From assembly GCA_963681505.1 (NCBI GenBank), contig OY811974.1:1199128-1263127 (forward strand): 64,000 nucleotides of DNA, given 5' to 3'. The notes under the pieces were generated by a model. That model was not told the DNA's origin. It did not search any database and worked only from the letters and a program-made list of their open reading frames with translations. Made by a program: the position numbers and the translations under genes. This DNA is from Eunapius fragilis (lineage: Eukaryota; Porifera; Demospongiae; Spongillida; Spongillidae). This document shows positions 1 through 11,654 of the stretch, piece by piece (the stretch's first letter is position 1; each line of letters opens with the position of its first letter).

Positions 1-89
1 TCTGTAACGTGTGAGTCATTAATTTACAAACCATGTGTCCAGTCATGTCAAATATTACAAAAATTTTCATTTGCTCATTATAAAATCAG

Positions 90-3000
90 TGCTCCAAATC
101 ATGCATTGAACTTACCGAGAAGCAGGAGGCCGCGACAATACATATCAGGATTTCGAGATTGGATCCCTGGGCGAGCAACACTGATGCTCACTGTTTGTGA
201 GGTAAGCATTTGTATATCAGGTTAATATTGTGAGGAGTGGTTTTGCACCACAGTTTCTGTTTAATCCATACATGTACATGTAGATGTTGAGATTGTATAT
301 GGAGTGCAAAGGATACGAATGCACTACATGTACATGTGGATGAATGAACTTTAAGTACATTCTACCACTGTGCAGTATTGGGACATTTCACTTTGCGATC
401 CCTATCTTCATGCTGTACTTTGTGCTGAAGAGTCTATACAATTCAATGACTTTTTTTTAACACCAGATCCATGAAAATTGAATATATGTTTTACCTTAGT
501 TAAATTATTGCAGAGATGTTTGTCTTTATTTCTAGCCTTATGTGTCGAGTATTGGCTTGGCTGAACGGTGTACACTCATACAGACATGGTTTTCTGATTT
601 TCGGTCCTTGAGCATAGCCGAGTGCACTTTTTTATGGAGCAGTTTATAGCATGCCCGAATGCACGTTATAGAGATCATTTGGAACATACCAAGCCCACAG
701 TAGTTGTAATGCTCTCTGATTGCTCGTTTCTTGTAGAAACCCTCTCAGAAAGCAGCTGTAGACTGTGCACTTTTTAATTGTGATCTGTGATTTGTGCACA
801 TGCAATATAGCACTGGTATGTTCGTTGAAACATAAAAACCCTGTTTGCGATCGCTGCAACGCTGACACAAATTGCAAAATATATTTTTCCCGTGCCAACC
901 ACAAACTAAAGGTCATCCTAGAAAGTTGGATAAATCCGAGACTCTGCATCGGGTCAATCCTGAAAGGGAAGCTAGAGTCCATCCTGAGCGTGGCACAGAT
1001 GCATCTCTTGGGATGGTGGTTAAGGATTACAGTGGGCCTACATGTAGTACACACACGCAGGCCATACGTCATCGCAAGCACACATCATTGAGATACTTGA
1101 GTGTATGGGCTGCGAGGAAGTAGCGTACACAGGCTCCGAGTCCCTCATGTCAATGTTAGGCAGCAAGTGATGTATGAGAGCAATGAAGAGATCAACACTG
1201 CTAGTATGCATCGGGTACAAAATGTTTTCAGGAGAGGAGATCAAGGCTTGTACCCACATCTTACTTCCAAGCAAACGCCGGTTTGAAGATTGTGCTCAGC
1301 ATAAGGTCTGTTGTGGCTGCATGATGGAGAGACCACTGAGGCTGAGCCAATTGATGATGATCAGGTCCCCTCTGCTGCTGTACCACAGTTAGACATGGAC
1401 ATGCTCACCACTATTTCCATGCGGTACACATCAGCCAATGCAAGGAGACCTCTTGTCCCTCTAGCCAGTCTTCCAAGTGCACAAGTTGCATCACTCCTCA
1501 CCATCAGTAAAAGCAATTCTAAAAGTTTGTTTTTTTTTCAACCCAAGGTGGATAAACTCTACCTTACACATGCATGGTGTGAAACTTGAAGAGCATAGCC
1601 AGACACACTCTTGAGTACGCAGGGACATGATGCACTGTGGTGTTGATTTCATTTACAGTGACGTAAGTATTGGTCCTCTGCCCATAAACATTCTCCAAAC
1701 AGGGATCCCAGGTGGAAAGATCTGGAGAATGTGTACACAGCTGGCGGAGCCAGGGGGGAGGGGGGGGGGGGGGGGGCTGTCGTTCCCTCACTTTGTCATA
1801 TGTATCATTCCTCCCCCCTCTCCTCCAGAAGTTTAGCACAATTTACAGTACAACAGTTACAGGCAGGTCTATAATGGAGTATTGTATTACACTTACTACT
1901 ACGCTACTCTATCTTATTACATAGAGTCCGTGATCATTATCACTTCCGCTTGTGGCAGGAGTTAGATTCTAATTAACAGTATCCGGCCAACGGCATATCA
2001 TCTGTTAACATGCAGCCTGTCATATCGTCAAATGTTGTCCATCCTTAGCTGCTGTAGTTCGTTTTAATCGATCATCTCTTTCTCAACTGAACTCTAAGTA
2101 TAATCGTTGCTTTAAACCGATCTGTATAGGCACTCCATAGGTTTTGTAGTAAAATACATTTGACTCTGGACCTGCTGCTGTACAGTGAAACAAAGTTTCC
2201 CTCAAACGGTATAGTTAATCAGAGTAGCTATAATTGCTATTTACTCCTGAAGAGAGAGATGAAACCTCAGCAAAATCTTTTCTAAGAATATAGGTAATCA
2301 CTATAATGATATCCCTCAATATCTCTACTATGTTGTCATGCTACTAAGTATTAACTGACATCAAGGGTGCAGATGATTCGTCTTCACCCAATAATACTGA
2401 TAATGTGCTTGCAGGTGTTAAAATTGGCTGATTCAAAACTCCTTTGCACATCTGCCATGTCTCTCGTGCTAGGCAGCTGGCCACCAAGAAGGATTGGTAT
2501 TGAGAGAGAACCTGACATCTTTGAAACTCCTCTAGAATGCTATAGGAAGATATACTTTGAAGCCATTGATGTTGTAGTAATTAATGAGAAGAGTTGTACA
2601 AGCATCCCTCATGCAAGATAGTACTTGCAATTGAAAGACTTCTTTTACCAGCTGCTAATTTGGAATAGAACGAGCTGCTTGAATTTTATGAAAGGGATCT
2701 AGATTCTACTAAATTATCAAGGCAGTTGAACGTGCTTCCAGATCTTGTTAAAAAATGAAATCAACGCTCTCTCATTCATTCACCTTAGAATTTAAGTTGT
2801 GTCTCAACGATAGCTGAATTACTATCATGTTCATCCGTGCATTTTTCAAGGTGATGAAGTTAGTAAAAATCTTCATAATTATTTCAATAACAACTGCTAC
2901 TACAGAATGGAAGGTCACTTCAGCCTAATGAAAGTCAAAACCTACTTGATATCAATTATTACTCAATGTAGACTGAATAACATTCTTCTACTCCACTGTC

Positions 3001-6000
3001 ACAAGGAGATGACTGAAGCAATAGATTTGACCGCTACAGCCCAAGACTTCATTGCAGCTAATGAGAAAAGAAAGACATTTTTTGGAGTATCTGTTACTTT
3101 TTGCATGCCCCTTATATTAGCTGATATCAAGTTTACATGCTCAGCTAATATATACCTACACTTATAACAAAAGCGTGCAGCATAATGAAATTAGATCGAG
3201 GGAAAATATTCGGCAACAAAAAAAAAGGTTACTCTACATATCAATATCTGCGGCCACTACTTTTCCACCCCCCAGGTTTATTTACTTTCTGCTGCCTATG
3301 GTCTGTGCTATGAGGTCCCTGGTGTTGAAGCATGATGTCCCCACCATGTTCAGGGTATACTCCGAGAAAATACAAAAAATAATGTACCTGGGAAGCCACC
3401 TGTTGGAAGGACATTGTTCTACTCCATTTCTAAAAACATCGCTGGTGGTGGAAAGCAGCAGGAAGCACATGCAGGGATGGACTACATCAAGGTCTACTTC
3501 CTTGACAATTTGCCATTGTGGACAATATCATCGATGTGCTTGCGCCATGGACCACACACCCTGTGTGATGAGCTGTGTATGATAGGATCACCAAAGGGAT
3601 CTTTGGAAGCATAAATGTGGCTTCCTGTATGTCAGTGAATTGCATAGTAGGTGTATGGCCTGGGTACGAGATATTTTGTTTATCAAGCAAATTAGGTACC
3701 ACTTGCTTTTGTATTTTGCCCCATGTATGTCTGACCTAAAGATAATATCCAGATATATGGCAAGTGATTGGTGCTCATCAACATGGTGTCTAGCTTGAGG
3801 TAGCGGAAAGAAGAAGAGCAAAACAAGGAGAGGGAGGAGGAAAAAGAGGAAGGAGGAGGAGGAAGCGAAAGAATAGCGTCATAGGTACGAGACATGGGCA
3901 TGAGCAGTTTTGTTCTCTAAATCACACGCTGTTATGATGCAGTACCAATGCAAACTGTTCTTGTTTGTGCTATTGTTCGATAGCAACATAGAGGGGAATG
4001 ATCCAATTCACAGTTGTCCTTCCAGACGCGAGTCACATTTTTTTGATGGCATCCATTATCCAACATAGATCACATATGGAACCTGCGCTCCGCAGGTTCC
4101 AATTATGTACAACTATACGATGGCAATTTTTAACCATATGACTTCATTGAATTAATGATTGTATCTAGCCGTTGCATATGTTGTCTCAAGCTAATTCAAT
4201 GACAAATAGCTAATTTGTTAAGATCTACGTTACTTTCTCACATGAGGTTCCATAGTGATGATTAATCATGGTACTATAGACTGTCATCTTCGGTTTGTCA
4301 GGCCCTTCTGAACAAGAACTATGGTGTCATGAAAATGGATCCTTACTGCATTGTAAGGATTGGAACATCTATTGTTACAACTACCGTTCATCCTAATGGA
4401 TCTACTAATCCAACATGGAATGAGACATTTGTTGGGTAAGTTGTAGTAACAATAATGTGATTGACAAGAATGTTAATTTCAACAACTTTGCAGGATTGAA
4501 AGAATGCATGATACATGTACCTAACCATTAAAAGTAAATAAATACATTCTCTTCTCTGGGAAAGATAGTGGTACACAAAATTTGAAGACAATGGTGGTGT
4601 AAAAATAATTATTACAGGTTCAATTCGAAACACACAAAATGAACACAAACAACTGCGAGTAGGCCTTTAATGCCTCTGGTCCCCAGGCCCTTAGTTCTCC
4701 ACTGCAAGTGGTACACATAGCCAGCACACTTGGGATCATTTTCATCTCTGTGCTCAGCTGCCTTTGCTGAGCACCCTGGTGCATGCCCGCTTCCAACATA
4801 ATATGTGAATTAAGTGGGGATGCAATAGTAATATCAAAGGCAGCTAAGGTGCCACAATCCTAATTGGTAAAAAGGAAGGAAACAAGGATATAATAATAAC
4901 GGAACATGTAATAGTCCTATGTTTTGTTGTTTTTATGTGCTAAATATAGGACTACTACATTTTCCCTTATTATGAGACCCTTGTTTCCATCCTCTTTACA
5001 CCACCATTGCCTTCAAATCCTATATACTAATAACTTTCTTGAGCATTGAGAAAGTTTTTAGGTACTTATTTCATTCATTTTTGTTCATACATATAAGTTC
5101 CAGAATTAAAATAAATCAAAATGCTTGCCTAGACTTTCCGAGTTTTGTTTGTAAAATAGACACACACACAAACACACACACACATGCACACACACAAACA
5201 CACACACAACTTTACAAAAACTCGGGGGGCTCATTTTAGCACTATTTCACTAATTAATTCAGTTTAATGATTAAAAATTCCGTGGGAAGGAGGAGGGGGT
5301 GCTATACCCCCCACCCCACCTTCTTGTCTACACTATACACAGGCCGCACATACATTTACACATAGAAATACACACATGTACATACACGCATACGTATAAA
5401 TACACACATGCGTACACATACTCATACCTGCAGATTGCATGCACTGCACACCATACTTGTAATCTGTTTTAACGGTAACTATTTGAAGTATATAATGAGA
5501 CATGCCCTTTCACACTTACCTGGTCGCATTAGCACCACTCTCAGTTGAAAAAGGGCTCACTATTCGTTATATTGATAAAGACACGATTTTTTTGTCAACA
5601 TCCATTTTTCAATTTGTTGAACTAACCGGATGTACAACTGAAGTTAAATTCCAATAAGCAAAATATCGAACATGGACGTAAAAATAATCATGCGGAATAT
5701 ATCGAATAAAAAGAAATCCGATTGCTGCTTTATACATGGACCATCCAGTCCATGCAAATGGTACCTTAATGTGTGTCATTTCAAGCACAAACTGGATAGA
5801 AAGTTTTCGGGAGCCCAATTACATTAATTATGGACTAGATCCATTTGTAACTTGAAATCAATTATTTTGACTGACGTAAATAACACCTGGGAACCAATAG
5901 AACACTTAGCCGGTGCAAAAGAGTATGCATCATATGTAGTGACTCTACTTCAGAGAGTGGTAAGGTCAAGCTTGAGATGGAACATAAAATTGTATTTAAA

Positions 6001-8183
6001 TTGCCATGCATGTGCATGGCAGTGTTGGTTAGACTGGGAACTGGACTAATGGTTACCTTTTGCAGGGTCCTCAGACTAAATGTTATTTACATTTCTGTTT
6101 ACCGTTTAATTAACCCATTAGTAAGCCTTGGCCATTGTCTGACAGGCTGGAAAAGTGGAGGGCTATAACATCAATTTCTGACCAATTTCTGCTTATGTAG
6201 GAAACGATCATGACTTAGAAAAACAAATTCAACAACTAAAGGAAATTCTGAAATTGGTTAATCTGAATAGTACTAAATGCATAGTCAACCGAATAAGCAA
6301 TCGCAAATAGTCGAATACCATTTTAAAACCTGAAAATCAGTTACAATCACCCTAGTCCTTTTATAAACCTAAATCATGGATAGAACTCAGTTCTTGATTT
6401 TGCTATTCATATGGGAGTTGGAGTCTAGTAACCTCTTATGCAAGGAAGATATAATAATAATAATAATAATAATAATATTTTTCAATGCATTGTACAGATA
6501 ATGCACTGAAGAGGCAAGTAATGGCATGTGTAAATGCACTTATATACTTCCTATTTTAATGGATACAGTTTACAAAAGGGAGATAGATCTACAGTTTTGA
6601 GGCGACACATGAAGGTGATGATATTCTTTGCAGATACAATATGTTGTGGTAAAGAATTCCAAATAGGAACAACCCGAGATGAAAAAAAGTATAGCCGAAA
6701 ATCATGACGAGGTATGGTGACCGACTGGAGCCTGTATGAATTCCCACGAGTGGAATGAACGTTTGAAATGACTGTAAACATCTCAGCTGCATCAATATCC
6801 AAAAGCTTATTCACAATTTTGTAACACATTGTAAGGTCAAAATAGACACGACGATATTCTAATGATGACAAATTAAGATTTGCTAACCTGGATGCATAAT
6901 CCATGCAGGGAAGCCTTGCACGTTTATGCAGCAGTTACATACACAAAATATAGACATTATCATTATTGTCGTTCAAATTTGTTTATGTATGTCCTTTATT
7001 TCAGAGAATTATCTCCAGGTGTAACATGCTTGTACTTCGAAATCTACGACAAGGTTAGTTATGGTAACTAGAGATTGCTGACATTAGGGTATTTTCTAAA
7101 TGTTATTCAAAGCAAATGGTATTAAGTGACACACACATTGCATGGGCTGTACATGAGCTTGAAGATGATGTCTATGACTGCAATGAGACAACAGGGTGGA
7201 TAAACCTTTCAGGCCGGTTAGGTGATAGGAAAGAAGGAGCCCTCAATATACGGCTGAAACTGAAAGTACGTTTATAATGGATTGTTTTGTTGTGGTGCAT
7301 CAATTGGTACATGACCATTGATAAAACATATCGTGTGTTATATAGGTATAAGCATATCACATTGGATAATTTCATAATGCAAAATGGTGTAAGATTAATG
7401 CAGCCTTTTTGGTTGGTCGCTGTGTATGCACTACATGTGTATGGTTAGATTGTAAATAATAATCATTATGTGTTATGTGCCTTTTTTGATAAATATAGCA
7501 TTTCATATAGCGTATTATGTATTTCAATCTGTCGTAAGGATGTTGAGCATATACCTCTGTATGATGAACCTCAACTCACAACTTCACTAACAATGCCAAG
7601 TAATCAAAGTAGAAGCTATCAACAAGTGGACTACTTGAGTTCAAGCTTACCAAGGTTAACACAACAACAGCACCGCCTACCTGCTGACAGCTACTATCCT
7701 GCTGACAGCTACCATCCTGCTGATAGATACTGTCCTGCTGACAGCTACCATCCTGCTGATAGATACCCTTCTGCTGATAGAAACCCTCCTGCTGATAGAA
7801 ACCCTCCTGCTGATAGAAACCCTCCTGCTGATAGAAACCCTCCTGCTGATAGAAACCCTCCTGCTGAGAGAAACCATCCTGCTTACAGCTACATGTACCA
7901 GCCCCTTGCCAGTGCATCCAGTATCAGAACATCATCCAGCTACCAACCCTATGCTGATGCAACCAGCTACCGTTCCCCATCTGCTGCAAGGCAAGCTATG
8001 CCCCACGTGATTGATGGGATCGGTTCTGTTGTTGGTAATGCACCTGGTATTGCTGAATCTGTTGTTGATGCTGCTGTAAGCAATATACCATTTGGTGTTG
8101 GATTAGCATTTTCTATTATGAAGCCTTTATTCAAAGCTGGTGCTAGTGCTGGAACTGCATATGCTAGATCAAGATTGAGCTGA
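90..8183 (+). CDS. Tollip-like C2 / hexapeptide-repeat protein, copy 1 (5' partial)
   Basis: Exons seen: about 90-201, 4302-4435, 7005-7053, 7113-7265, 7539-8183, each bounded by AG and GT with compatible phases. The C2 domain runs from GRATLMLTVCE through LLNKNYGVMKMDPYC, NPTWNETF, CLYFEIYD and IAWAVHELE to GDRKEGALNIRLKLK. Its order and spacing match the C2 domain of Tollip, an endosomal adaptor of Toll/IL-1 signalling. The last exon (214 aa) carries about 12 hexapeptides of the PADSYH/PADRNP type and then a Gly/Ala-rich hydrophobic tail with IPFGVGLAFSIMKPLFKAG. No CUE domain is present, which is unlike Tollip. The first coding exon should lie before the window, because copy 2 has one about 1.1 kb upstream of the equivalent exon. 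No internal stop is seen. Function inferred: lipid- or membrane-binding adaptor. The repeat and tail are not recognised. Confidence 0.72.
808..1590 (+). pseudogene. Cys-rich / GHPRK ORF remnant, copy 1
   Basis: Broken reading frames between the first two C2 exons. One piece reads CSLKHKNPVCDRCNADTNC and, after a frameshift, QPQTKGHPRK, NPEREARVHPERGTD and HTSLRYLSVWAARK. A later piece (1311-1589) reads DGETTEAEPIDDDQ and RRPLVPLASLPSAQ. It suggests a zinc-binding Cys cluster followed by a basic GHPRK motif. The family is not recognised. The other segmental copy carries the same relic, so it predates the duplication. Probably part of a mobile element. Confidence 0.45.
2412..3095 (+). pseudogene. 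hAT-like transposase C-terminal remnant, copy 1
   Basis: Frames interrupted by stops read VLKLADSKLLCTSAMSLVLG, IFETPLECYRKIYFEAIDVV, then MKVKTYLISIITQCRLNNIL, HKEMTEAIDLTATAQDFIAA and NEKRKTFFG. The second part resembles the hAT dimerisation region (ERSFSxxRRIKTYLRSTMxxxRLNxLxLL) of ZMYM1-like transposases. It lies in an intron of the Tollip-like gene. Coding potential is lost. Confidence 0.6.
3175..3614 (+). other. Unrecognised open frames within intron
   Basis: Overlapping open frames (3175-3582, 3414-3614) between the hAT remnant and the second C2 exon, with no counterpart in unit 2. No domain recognised. Probably part of a decayed insertion. A purine-rich tract follows at about 3800-3870. 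Confidence 0.25.
4080..4102. repeat. Short perfect hairpin GGAACCTGCG...CGCAGGTTCC
   Basis: Ten-base arms around a three-base loop. The unit 2 equivalent near 16250 is degraded. A related hairpin (GAACCTGC...GCAGGTTC) occurs near 22338-22360. Possibly the end of a mobile element. Confidence 0.5.
4529..5068. mobile_element. Fold-back (MITE-like) element in intron, copy 1
   Basis: Arms related to the fold-back family at 24423-24716. The left arm begins near AAGTAAATAAATACATTC, contains AATGGTGGTGTAAAA, and the right arm ends near GAAAGTTTTTAG. It is interrupted by a 262-bp insert (4605-4866). Confidence 0.65.
4605..4866. mobile_element. Insertion inside the fold-back element, unit 1 only
   Basis: Flanked by direct repeats GTAAAA (4599-4604 and 4867-4872). 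In unit 2 the corresponding site (about 16740) is uninterrupted. It therefore inserted after the segmental duplication. Its content is not recognised. Confidence 0.6.
5158..5210. repeat. CA-rich microsatellite
   Basis: (ACAC)n with interruptions. The counterpart in unit 2 is at 17045-17112. Confidence 0.85.
6449..6904 (-). mobile_element. LINE (non-LTR retrotransposon) 3' fragment
   Basis: Reverse-strand frame 6904-6551 (117 aa) reads LANLNLSSLEYRRVYFDLTM CYKIVN, TRGNSYRL and FSSRVVPIWNSLPQHIVSA. This is the standard C-terminal tail of non-LTR reverse transcriptases. It is followed downstream on the same strand by a (TTA)n simple-repeat tail (6449-6478), as expected for a 5'-truncated LINE. 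Unit 2 lacks it at the equivalent intron, so it inserted after the duplication. Confidence 0.85.
7680..7895 (+). repeat. 18-bp coding tandem repeat (12 hexapeptides)
   Basis: In-frame 18-bp units encode PADSYY, PADSYH, PADRYC, PADSYH, PADRYP, SADRNP, four PADRNP, PAERNH and PAYSYM. The PADRNP block is nearly identical at the DNA level, so it is a recent local expansion. All frames stay open across the array, which creates spurious antisense ORFs. Confidence 0.9.
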
Positions 8184-8332
8184 CTTGGTTGTTTACAACA
8201 ATAGTAGAACATTTGTAATTGCTAAATCAATTTAAGTGTTAACATGTGTATATACAATAATTTCTGTGGTATTTTTCTTTTATCTATGATTATTGGAATG
8301 TGTGCTTTAATGTAAACATTTGAGAATAGGAT

Positions 8333-8338
8333 AATAAA
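8333..8338 (+). promoter_or_regulatory. Putative poly(A) signal AATAAA, Tollip-like copy 1
   Basis: AATAAA about 150 bp after the stop codon, in sequence shared with copy 2. Confidence 0.55.
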
Positions 8339-8582
8339 ACGAACATGTACACCTACGTAAGATACATTCAACTCCTTTCAACTCTCACTTGCTCCAATAA
8401 TCATTTTGATTCCTAACAATTTTTGCTGGCCTCGGAAGTTGCATTGGTATTATTGCATAATTTGTTGGACGATTGAATCTGCTCACAATCACCTAGTCAT
8501 CAAAAAGCAGCCGCAGTGTACATCAAATTCACTTCAATTATTCTATACAAGATTGCTAGGGGTTGCACCAACGTTGTAATAT

Positions 8583-8655
8583 GTGTATGCACAATGCATG
8601 GTGTATAACGTACGCAACCCAATACACGTTATACGCTTGTGTATAACAAGAGTTT
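8583..8655. repeat. tataac-rich motif block, unit 1
   Basis: GTGTATAACG, TACACGTTATACGC and GTGTATAACAAG in close series. Counterpart at 20265-20335 and an expanded relative at 9172-9335. Confidence 0.6.
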
Positions 8656-9171
8656 TTTTTACGCTGTGTATTTCTAGATTGCACACACCTCTTCGTACAA
8701 ACGAAATGAATGGAACAGTAGCCATATGTAACAGCCACAGCAATTCAGGGCTTTGATTCCGGGCCCATGACGGCACCTAATAAAAAGCGGTTCATCGTGA
8801 CGTACCAGGGCCTGGGGTCGAGACAAGAGAAAACGTACATGTACTTGTAAGAAAACGTACCTGTAAGATCGAGAATACCGTTACTACAGTAGTAGCGGTA
8901 ATGGGGCTGTCCCTACTTTTAATTGTACGGTGGTGACGTTAATACTTTAACAGAGGGCTATAGGAAACGGTTGATGGAGGTCTGATCAGAGATAATATAT
9001 AAAATACAGGAGACTGATCTGAGAACGGCTGGAGTTGGTTATACCAAAAAGCGCCGAAAGGCTGGAAATATTCATGGCAGTGAGTTCGTCGTCTGGTTCG
9101 TGGGGTACCGTCAGCTTCGTCAACTTCACCAAAGAGGCTGCTGACGTGGCCTGTCACAGTATAAAAGGCAT

Positions 9172-9335
9172 TGTAATACGGATCTGTATAACGTGTGTAT
9201 TCTTCTGTTATCCACACGTTATACGCTTGAATATAACATTGAGTATTGGGACGCGGTGATAAAAGTATAACACCGCGAGTATAACAGAAGTATAACATTG
9301 AGTATACCTATGTATAACAACGCAGTATAACACAC
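9172..9335. repeat. Expanded tataac block with CGCGGTG hairpin
   Basis: At least eight TATAAC/GTTATA motifs in about 160 bp. It includes an inverted repeat CGCGGTG (9252-9258) / CACCGCG (9271-9277). It sits exactly where the SRCR duplicate loses homology. Confidence 0.6.
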
Positions 9336-10154
9336 TCGTGATATTCATAACCCTCGTTTCCAAGCAACACGATCATGGGAAACCTCAACTTTTGATAAAG
9401 TAACATGTCCACGCATGATGTGGTTAGTATAAAAATTCTTTGTGGATGCCACATCTGCTCCCTTGTCCAGTGTGTAGAGAAATGCATCCACCTCCTGTTG
9501 GCAAATGACCTGGTGATGTTCTACACCATACACAGAACAGTACCACTGAGTAAACTAACCAGCACATTGCGATGGCATCAGAAAGTACCAGGTACTCTTA
9601 AACATACACCAAGTGGTCATCCTGCACTTGTAAGGGAGGCAACATGACCTCTCAGAACCTATGTCATATTAATATTCTAATGCACATCACACAGCCCATT
9701 GAACTAACCATGCATTAGCAATATAATATGTCAAAAGCACCATGCACTCTAAAGCCATCATGGATCCACATCCGTATGCAATCAGTCCACACACAGGGAT
9801 TGGAAGCCTGCATACTGCCGATACCTGTACTCCTCCGAATACGGATGCACTTACGTATGCATGCAGTACCGTATTTGCATTAACGAGTCGCTGCATGTGA
9901 TACGTGCATGTAGAGGAAGAGTGATGGGCAGGAGGTGGAAGCATTTTGCCTCATGCAGACATGTTCTTACCATCAGGGACAGCGGTAATATATGGTTGAA
10001 GACATTTGACTGTATCAAAACAGAAGCGTGCTTTACAGACTGTTACAGCTACCCTGCAAACTCAGCTTGGATCACAGACTGTTCCTCTGGTTTAGTTGGT
10101 GTATCCTGTGGTATGTGCACTGAACCATAATCACAATAGAGAAAGTGACTTGCT

Positions 10155-10165
10155 GTGTGTGTGTG

Positions 10166-10231
<66 letters not shown>
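10155..10231. repeat. (GT)n microsatellite
   Basis: About 38 dinucleotide units in the intron of the SRCR duplicate. The homologous tract in the intact gene is at 32152-32210. Confidence 0.95.
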
Positions 10232-10233
<2 letters not shown>

Positions 10234-10372
10234 GGACTCCCATGACACATGTCATTGCAATATCCATCTCATGCACATATGTTCATATTTCAGAATACAT
10301 CAGTGACATCCAATCGGCTGGAGCTGACTGCCACACTGTGTTGAACGTCTCCTCGACGTTTGTGCCCACACC

Positions 10373-11413
10373 CTGTGACGGAATGCACGTATATGACGTC
10401 CTCGATCGTAATGTCCGGATACTCTGAATTACCTCCCTCCCGTGACTTTTTAGTCTCCCGAGCCTTCTTCCTGATCTCTCGTCTTTGATCCTTAGTCAGC
10501 TTTGAATTCTTCATAGGAGACTGTCGTTCCGCTTGATCAGCTTCACTCTCCGACCTATAGGGAACAACATTACCACATGCAGCTGGTTCATTTACACAAA
10601 CGAGTGTATTATAGGTTGTGCACCAGACAAAAGCTCTTAATTCTCCCTTTCTAATCAGCTTTTCTTCCAGCTGCTGCTTGGCTTTGGCTCTTGTCATCAT
10701 GCACCACCGTCACTTGCTCTTGACTTACTAAGTTGATCAAATGCGTTAACTCGGGAACATCTGTTTTCATGCAACAAAACAGACACAGGTGGTTACTCTG
10801 ATTAAGCCGGCCGCTTCCACCCGAATATGAGCTCCATCCAGTTCTACCTCCACTAAAGCAAGGGGATGAAGTTTGGTGTCTCCATGTGCACAGGTGATTG
10901 TCGCGACCTTCCCAACAACGACTTTCTCCATGGCAACCAAATTCCGACGGACCATTGTTCTCGAACATCCCGTGTCAAGATGAATGTCGGTGACCTTTTG
11001 TCCCTCCACCTTGCCCGTCTTGTACATTGGTCTGCCACCTGCACGTCTCCTGTCCATCCGTTCCTTGCACACCATATACTTTTTTCTGGGCATTCCCACG
11101 ACATGTGTCCTTGCTTTTTACAGCGGTAACACGGAGTACCTCTGCTTTGTTGACTTTCTTCTCTTTTCCTCTTATAGCATTCTTCCGCGGCATCGGATGT
11201 CCCGACTTTCCACAGTACTGACATTCACAGGAACCTACTCGGTTTGGCTTAGGTGTGGAGCTAGCCAACGTTTCCGTTTCAGGCCGCCTTGCCTGCTCGT
11301 AATCGTCCGCCAACTCGCCTGCCTGCATACATGTTTCTGGCTTTCGATCGAGTACCCACCATTTTTTATCTGTCGGTAGTGTGTTGAGAAACTTGGTGAC
11401 GACATCCGTCACA
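10373..11413 (-). mobile_element. Decayed Gypsy-type gag/protease fragment inserted in SRCR duplicate
   Basis: On the reverse strand: a gag piece (FLNTLPTDKKWWVLDRKPET, ELADDYEQARR), a first zinc knuckle broken by a frameshift (CQYCGKSGH), a second knuckle CYRCKKQGHMSWEC (C-x2-C-x4-H-x4-C), then a retropepsin-like segment with the active-site motif DTG (VTDIHLDTGCSRTMVRRNL), then TRAKAKQQLEEK. Three frames are used, so it is inactive. The paralogous site at 32345-32355 is uninterrupted. It gives the boundaries: direct repeat ACACC on both sides and short inverted ends GTGACGGA/TCCGTCAC. No reverse transcriptase and no LTRs are visible. Confidence 0.75.
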
Positions 11414-11654
11414 CACCACAGCCACACCCATTTCTTCAGAACTGCTGACGACCTCACAGTCTATGATGTCATCACATCACCGCCACTCCCTCATCATCAA
11501 CAAACTCACCAACACCTTGCACCATGATGAGGTTGATTAATTACTTGTGAGAGGATCAGTGGTGAGGGGAGTGGTTTGAGAGTTATTAAAATGTGGCACG
11601 GGACCACATTATTGGGAACAGACAGAAGGGGAAAGAGAATGGAGGGAGATTGCG

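Larger units (their letters stand above)
1..8775 (+). repeat. Segmental duplication, unit 1
   Basis: This stretch matches 14400-20455 in order and orientation, exons and introns alike. The match ends just after the shared TTTGATTCCGGGC at about 8755-8768 (copy 2 about 20435-20448). Unit 1 is longer because of later insertions in its introns, including a LINE fragment at 6551-6904 and a 262-bp insert at 4605. The left edge lies outside the window. Confidence 0.88.
8860..11650 (+). pseudogene. Broken duplicate of SRCR receptor gene 1
   Basis: Matches 28800-32607 in pieces. 8880-8990 matches the 5' flank of the intact gene, but the signal-peptide exon is missing. About 9000-9160 matches the first SRCR exon (RLEIFMAVSSSSGSWGTVSF VNFTKEAADVAC) with an extra base that shifts the frame. 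9977-10110 matches the later SRCR exon (WLKTFDCIKTEACFTDC, SAWITDCSSGLVGVSC). About 10296-11520 matches the stalk exon, split by an insertion at 10373-11413. Exons equivalent to 30579-30721, 31501-31696 and the membrane exon were not found. It cannot encode a receptor. Confidence 0.85.

Noticed and set aside
10049-10427. ORFs of repeated HT or CV residues in GT/CA tracts (also at 32044-32253, 38428-38680 and 52312-52542)
   Set aside because: Microsatellites lack stop codons in several frames, and the flanks are introns.
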